Part shown: piece by piece, positions 5,276 to 7,865 of the stretch
Layout: every line of letters begins with the position of its first letter
How positions within the stretch are numbered: the first letter of the stretch is position 1
Assembly: GCA_021794705.1 (NCBI GenBank)
Contig: JAJYQH010000245.1
Span: forward strand, 1-7,865
Reading direction: 5' to 3'
From: Actinomycetes bacterium
GTDB taxonomy: Bacteria > Actinomycetota > Actinomycetes > Propionibacteriales > Propionibacteriaceae
DNA: 7,865 bases
The notes under the pieces: generated by a model
Told to the model about the DNA's origin: nothing
Database searches by the model: none
Seen by the model: the letters and a program-made list of their open reading frames with translations, nothing else
Translations under genes and position numbers: made by a program

Positions 5276-7119
5276 TTCGCTGCTCCCAACAGGTCGAGGG
5301 TGGAGGCGAGGAAGTCGACGACGTTCATGCCGTCGAACACCTCGCCGTCGATGACGTCGTCGGCCTCGGGCGAACCGGTCTCGGCCCGGCGCCCGGCGAT
5401 GTGGACGGTCTCGACGCCGGCCGCCTTGAGGGTGCGGGCGACCTCGACGGCCTGCTGCGCGTAGACCTTCGCCGAGGAGCAGAGGATGACCATCCGGGCG
5501 CCCGCCGCCAGGACCTGGCGGGCGATCTCGTCCGGGGTGCCGCCCTCGCTCTCGGGCGCGTTCAGCCCGGCGACGAGGCACAGGTTGCTCGTGAACTGCT
5601 CCCGGGGGCCGAAGTCGCGGCGCTCGCCGAGGCAGGCGAGGAACACCGTGGTGCGGGAGGCGGCGGCGCGGTCGCGGAGGGCCTCGAACACCTCGCTGTC
5701 GCGGTGCGGTGCGAGTCCGGCCGGACCCTGGGCCTCGGGACGCGGGCGCACCTCGACCTCACGCTCCGACTGCAACGGGAAGGTGCTGACCCCGGTGATC
5801 GGCTGCTTGCGGGTGGCCAGCCGCTTCGCCCGCTCGGCGACGGTGGCCGCCACCTGGTCGCGCACCGCTCCGGTGGCGACAGCGACCGCCATGCCGCCGG
5901 CCCGTTCGAGCGCCTGGAACTTCGTCCAGGCCGTGACCGCGAGCTGGTCGGTGAGCTGCTCGACGTAGTACGAGCCGCCGGCGGGGTCGTTGACCCGCCC
6001 GATGTTCGACTCCTCCATGGCCACCAGCTGGGTGTTGCGGGCGAACCGCCGGGACGCCTTGGTGGGCAGCCCGTGGGCGGTGTCGAAGGGCAGCACCGTG
6101 AGGATCTCGGCGTCCCCGACGGCCGCCGAGAACGCGGCGATGGTGCCGCGGAGCAGGTTCACGTACGGGTCGTCGCGGGTGATCATCCGCCAGCTGGTGA
6201 CCGCGTGCGTCACGGCCCCGCGCTGCGCCTCGGGTACCTCGAGCACCTCGAGGACGCGCGCCCAGAGCCGGCGCAGCGCCCGGAACTTGGCGATGGTCGT
6301 GAACTGGTCGTCGGTGGCGGCCAGACGGAACAGGATCTGCCGGGCGGCGTCCGTGGCCGGGACGCCGGCGGCGGCGAGGTCGCGCAGGTACTCGACCCCG
6401 GTCGCGATCGCGTACGCGACCTCGTCGACGTCGCCGGCGCCGGCGTTGTGCAGGGCGAGCGTGTCGACGACCAGGGCGCGGGCCTTCGGGAACTCCCGCC
6501 GTGCCCGCTCGACCCACACCCGGTGCAGGGCCAGGTCGGGGGCGGTGCCGTTGAGCACCGCGAGGCTCATCGCGTCGAGGCCGAGGTTGCCCATCACCTC
6601 GTCGGCGCGGCCGCTGGCCAGCCAGAAGTCGGCGAGCGCCAGCGCGGCGGCGTCCTGGTCGGTGCGGCTGGACACCCGCACCGGGGCGAGTTCGGGCCGG
6701 ACACCGGCGAGCGCGGCCGCGACTTCGTCGGGGGCGACGGCGTCGGGGTCGACTCGCAGCCAGATGCTGGTGGCGCCGTTGGCGAGGTCGCGCAGCACCT
6801 CGTCGTTGGTGAAGGTGACATCGGGGTCCTCGTGCAGCGCGGCGGCGTCCCACCCGGTCATCGCGCCGGACTTGACCTTGTTGCCCCTGGTGAAGGGCAT
6901 GACTCCCGGGTAGCCCAGGGGCTGGTCGGTATCGACGTACAGGGGCTCGATGGTGAGGCCGTCGACCGTGGTGGTGCGGAGCCGGGCCAGCGCCTGATCG
7001 AGGGAGAGTTCCTTGCCTGGGGGACGACGCCGGTTGAGGACCTTGAGGACCTCCGACTCCCACTCCTCACGGGTGGGCTGGGCGAAGTCACCGGCCAATG
7101 ACAGCGGTGATTCAGTCAT
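5272..7119 (-). CDS. mutA: Methylmalonyl-CoA mutase small (beta, non-catalytic) subunit
   Basis: This 615-residue protein pairs with MutB in the heterodimeric mutase. It has a degenerate copy of the barrel and of the B12 domain and binds neither substrate nor cofactor in characterised enzymes. Conserved blocks seen include LSLAGDF (6-12), [12 protein letters not shown] (68-79), [14 protein letters not shown] and [16 protein letters not shown], matching P. shermanii MutA almost block by block. The C-terminal domain begins near residue 490. Where MutB has the cobalt ligand motif DxHxxG, MutA reads GERRDFG (498-504), with no His, as expected for this subunit. The ATG at 7119 gives an N-terminus that aligns with the family. 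No ribosome binding site precedes it, but TAGCGT lies 6 bases upstream, suggesting a leaderless mRNA. It is the first gene of mutA-mutB-meaB, and its TGA overlaps the mutB ATG. Length is close to the usual 615-640. Confidence 0.96.
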   Translation of the reverse strand: MTESPLSLAGDFAQPTREEWESEVLKVLNRRRPPGKELSLDQALARLRTTTVDGLTIEPLYVDTDQPLGYPGVMPFTRGNKVKSGAMTGWDAAALHEDPDVTFTNDEVLRDLANGATSIWLRVDPDAVAPDEVAAALAGVRPELAPVRVSSRTDQDAAALALADFWLASGRADEVMGNLGLDAMSLAVLNGTAPDLALHRVWVERARREFPKARALVVDTLALHNAGAGDVDEVAYAIATGVEYLRDLAAAGVPATDAARQILFRLAATDDQFTTIAKFRALRRLWARVLEVLEVPEAQRGAVTHAVTSWRMITRDDPYVNLLRGTIAAFSAAVGDAEILTVLPFDTAHGLPTKASRRFARNTQLVAMEESNIGRVNDPAGGSYYVEQLTDQLAVTAWTKFQALERAGGMAVAVATGAVRDQVAATVAERAKRLATRKQPITGVSTFPLQSEREVEVRPRPEAQGPAGLAPHRDSEVFEALRDRAAASRTTVFLACLGERRDFGPREQFTSNLCLVAGLNAPESEGGTPDEIARQVLAAGARMVILCSSAKVYAQQAVEVARTLKAAGVETVHIAGRRAETGSPEADDVIDGEVFDGMNVVDFLASTLDLLGAAK

Positions 7120-7125
7120 GGAACA

Positions 7126-7131
7126 ACGCTA
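7126..7131 (-). promoter_or_regulatory. Candidate -10 box (TAGCGT) of a leaderless mutA-mutB-meaB promoter
   Basis: On the minus strand TAGCGT fits TAnnnT and is separated from the mutA ATG by 6 bases (GTTCC region), so transcription would begin at the A of ATG. The region immediately upstream of ATG lacks any purine-rich ribosome binding site, which supports leaderless translation. No recognisable -35 is present at 16-18 bases (GCTCCC). The distance to the next gene upstream leaves no room for a full cobalamin riboswitch and none is seen. Confidence 0.45.
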
Positions 7132-7199
7132 TCCGTGGGCCTCCTCCAGGGAGCCGTCGGGGTCGAGTTGGTCGCCGGAGAACGACAAGGGCTGAGACC

Positions 7200-7215
7200 G
7201 CCCGGCCGCCCGGGC
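7200..7215 (-). terminator. GC hairpin after the UPF0126 gene
   Basis: GCCCGG (7200-7205) and CCGGGC (7210-7215) form a perfect 6-base stem with a 4-base loop, starting 10 bases after the stop of the membrane protein gene on the minus strand. There is no T-run. It could end that transcript before mutA or simply reflect GC-rich sequence. Confidence 0.35.
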
Positions 7216-7225
7216 AGGATGCCCA

Positions 7226-7864
7226 TCAGGGGCTTCGGCGTCCCCGTTGCACCCGGGTGCCCAGCCGGCCGCGGAGGCCGGTGAGGGTGCCGTCGCCATG
7301 CACCGGGAGGCCCCAGCCGAACACGTGAGCGGCCAGCGCCAGCGCCGCACCGGCGAGGGCGGCGACCACGAGTCCCGTCTGGCTGGACAGCCTCAGCTCG
7401 TGGCCGACGACGACGATGGCGGCCGACAGCATCGCGGGGACGGCGTACAACCGGTTGCCGCCGAAGATCGCCGGGACCCGTCCGACCGCGACGTCGCGGA
7501 TGGAGCCGCCGCCCACCGCGGTGGCGAGGCCGAGGAACAGCGCCGGGAGCCAGCCGACGCCCACCTGGAGCGAACGGGTGGCGCCGGTGGCCGCCCAGGT
7601 GCCGAGGGCGAGCGCGTCAGCGACGGGGAAGAGGATGTTCCACAGCCGGCCGCGCAGGTTGACGACGTAGGCGATGACGGCCCCGGCGAGGGCGAAGATC
7701 AGATAGTGGGGGTCGGTGAGCGCGAGCGGGCGCCCGGCCTGGAGCAGCACGTCGCGCATCAGCCCGCCGCCGAGCGCGGAGATGATGGCGAGCAGCACGA
7801 AGCCGACGATGTCGAAGCGGCGCTCCCGTGCCACCATGCCGCCGAGGATGCCGTTGAGCAGCAC
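7226..7864 (-). CDS. UPF0126 / TRIC-like membrane protein (partial, N-terminus outside window)
   Basis: The 212 visible residues are very hydrophobic and hold two tandem copies of the UPF0126 (YicG-type) three-helix unit. Each has the diagnostic glycine-rich kink: LGGGLMRDVLL (31-41 of the fragment) and VGGGSIRDVAVG (117-128). About six or seven membrane segments can be drawn. Bacterial members of this family are trimeric intracellular cation (TRIC)-type channels by structure, with K+/Na+ conduction proposed. The in vivo role is mostly unassigned, and some members sit with glycine-related genes. The first codon shown is an internal GTG/Val. Family members have a further short stretch before LNGILGG, so perhaps 10-15 residues lie beyond the window edge. 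The C-terminal 25 residues are Arg-rich and poorly conserved, and cytosolic by the positive-inside rule. It ends 106 bases upstream of mutA on the same strand. The hairpin and the mutA promoter candidate between them suggest separate transcription. Confidence 0.88.
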   Translation of the reverse strand: MLLNGILGGMVARERRFDIVGFVLLAIISALGGGLMRDVLLQAGRPLALTDPHYLIFALAGAVIAYVVNLRGRLWNILFPVADALALGTWAATGATRSLQVGVGWLPALFLGLATAVGGGSIRDVAVGRVPAIFGGNRLYAVPAMLSAAIVVVGHELRLSSQTGLVVAALAGAALALAAHVFGWGLPVHGDGTLTGLRGRLGTRVQRGRRSP

Positions 7865-7865
7865 G

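Noticed and set aside
5276..5581. Upstream extension of mutB in the same frame (102 codons)
   Set aside because: It overlaps the conserved mutA C-terminus in another frame and encodes Arg/Pro/Gly-rich sequence unlike any mutase; the ATGA overlap at 5272-5275 is the natural start.
5401..7101. Long plus-strand open frame (566 codons) antisense to mutA
   Set aside because: It lies opposite the unmistakable mutA gene; its residue mix (Gly, Arg, Asp, Val, Leu runs) is what high-GC third positions give on the antisense strand, and no domain is recognisable.
7129..7225. Minus-strand frame ending with a plausible-looking acidic tail (SGDQLDPDGSLEEAHG) between the UPF0126 gene and mutA
   Set aside because: I considered a frameshifted C-terminus of the membrane protein or a tiny gene. 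The frame upstream is a shadow of the UPF0126 gene, no start with a ribosome binding site is visible, and the tail is too short to judge.
7120..7225. Cobalamin riboswitch upstream of the mutase operon
   Set aside because: The gap is only 106 bases, shows no B12-box-like conserved core, and the -10-like box sits directly before the start codon.
1..7865. CRISPR arrays, tRNA or rRNA genes, toxin-antitoxin or phage-defence modules
   Set aside because: I saw no regularly spaced repeats, no tRNA-like or rRNA-like segments, and every sizeable stretch is accounted for by metabolic, regulatory or membrane genes.

Overview
The window is high-GC DNA with strongly G/C-biased third codon positions, a GTG start (meaB) and closely packed genes. 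Together with MutA, MutB and MeaB proteins that read like those of propionibacteria, this points to an actinobacterium, possibly Propionibacteriales or a relative. That placement is inferred from remembered family sequences; no search was run.

Layout from left to right: (1) 2-256, plus strand, the last 84 residues of a large acyl-CoA carboxylase carboxyltransferase-type protein. (2) 279-713, plus strand, a GNAT acetyltransferase 22 bases downstream. (3) 714-761, a short intergenic imperfect palindrome between convergent genes. (4) 1772-762, minus strand, a two-gene unit: a MarR-type repressor followed 15 bases later by a YbhB/PEBP-family protein. A perfect dyad operator lies in its promoter, and its GC content is lower than that of its neighbours. 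(5) 1828-1965, minus strand, a decayed fragment of an IS5-type transposase between the MarR promoter and the end of meaB. (6) 7119-1970, minus strand, the core of the window: mutA-mutB-meaB, encoding the two subunits of adenosylcobalamin-dependent methylmalonyl-CoA mutase and its GTPase chaperone. The genes overlap or nearly touch. (7) 7120-7225, a short intergenic region with a GC hairpin and a -10-like box that suggests a leaderless mutA mRNA. (8) 7864-7226, minus strand, a UPF0126/TRIC-like membrane protein cut by the window edge.

The mutase operon interconverts succinyl-CoA and (R)-methylmalonyl-CoA, and MeaB guards cofactor loading and reactivation. The carboxylase fragment at the left edge could act in the same propionyl-CoA/methylmalonyl-CoA branch, but its substrate cannot be read from the C-terminus alone. 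The MarR-PEBP pair seems unrelated metabolically and looks like a small inserted islet.

I found no convincing undescribed system. The best leads are the MarR operator architecture, the transposase relic beside it, and the probable leaderless starts of mutA and the GNAT gene. Long open frames antisense to the mut genes are explained by high-GC codon bias.
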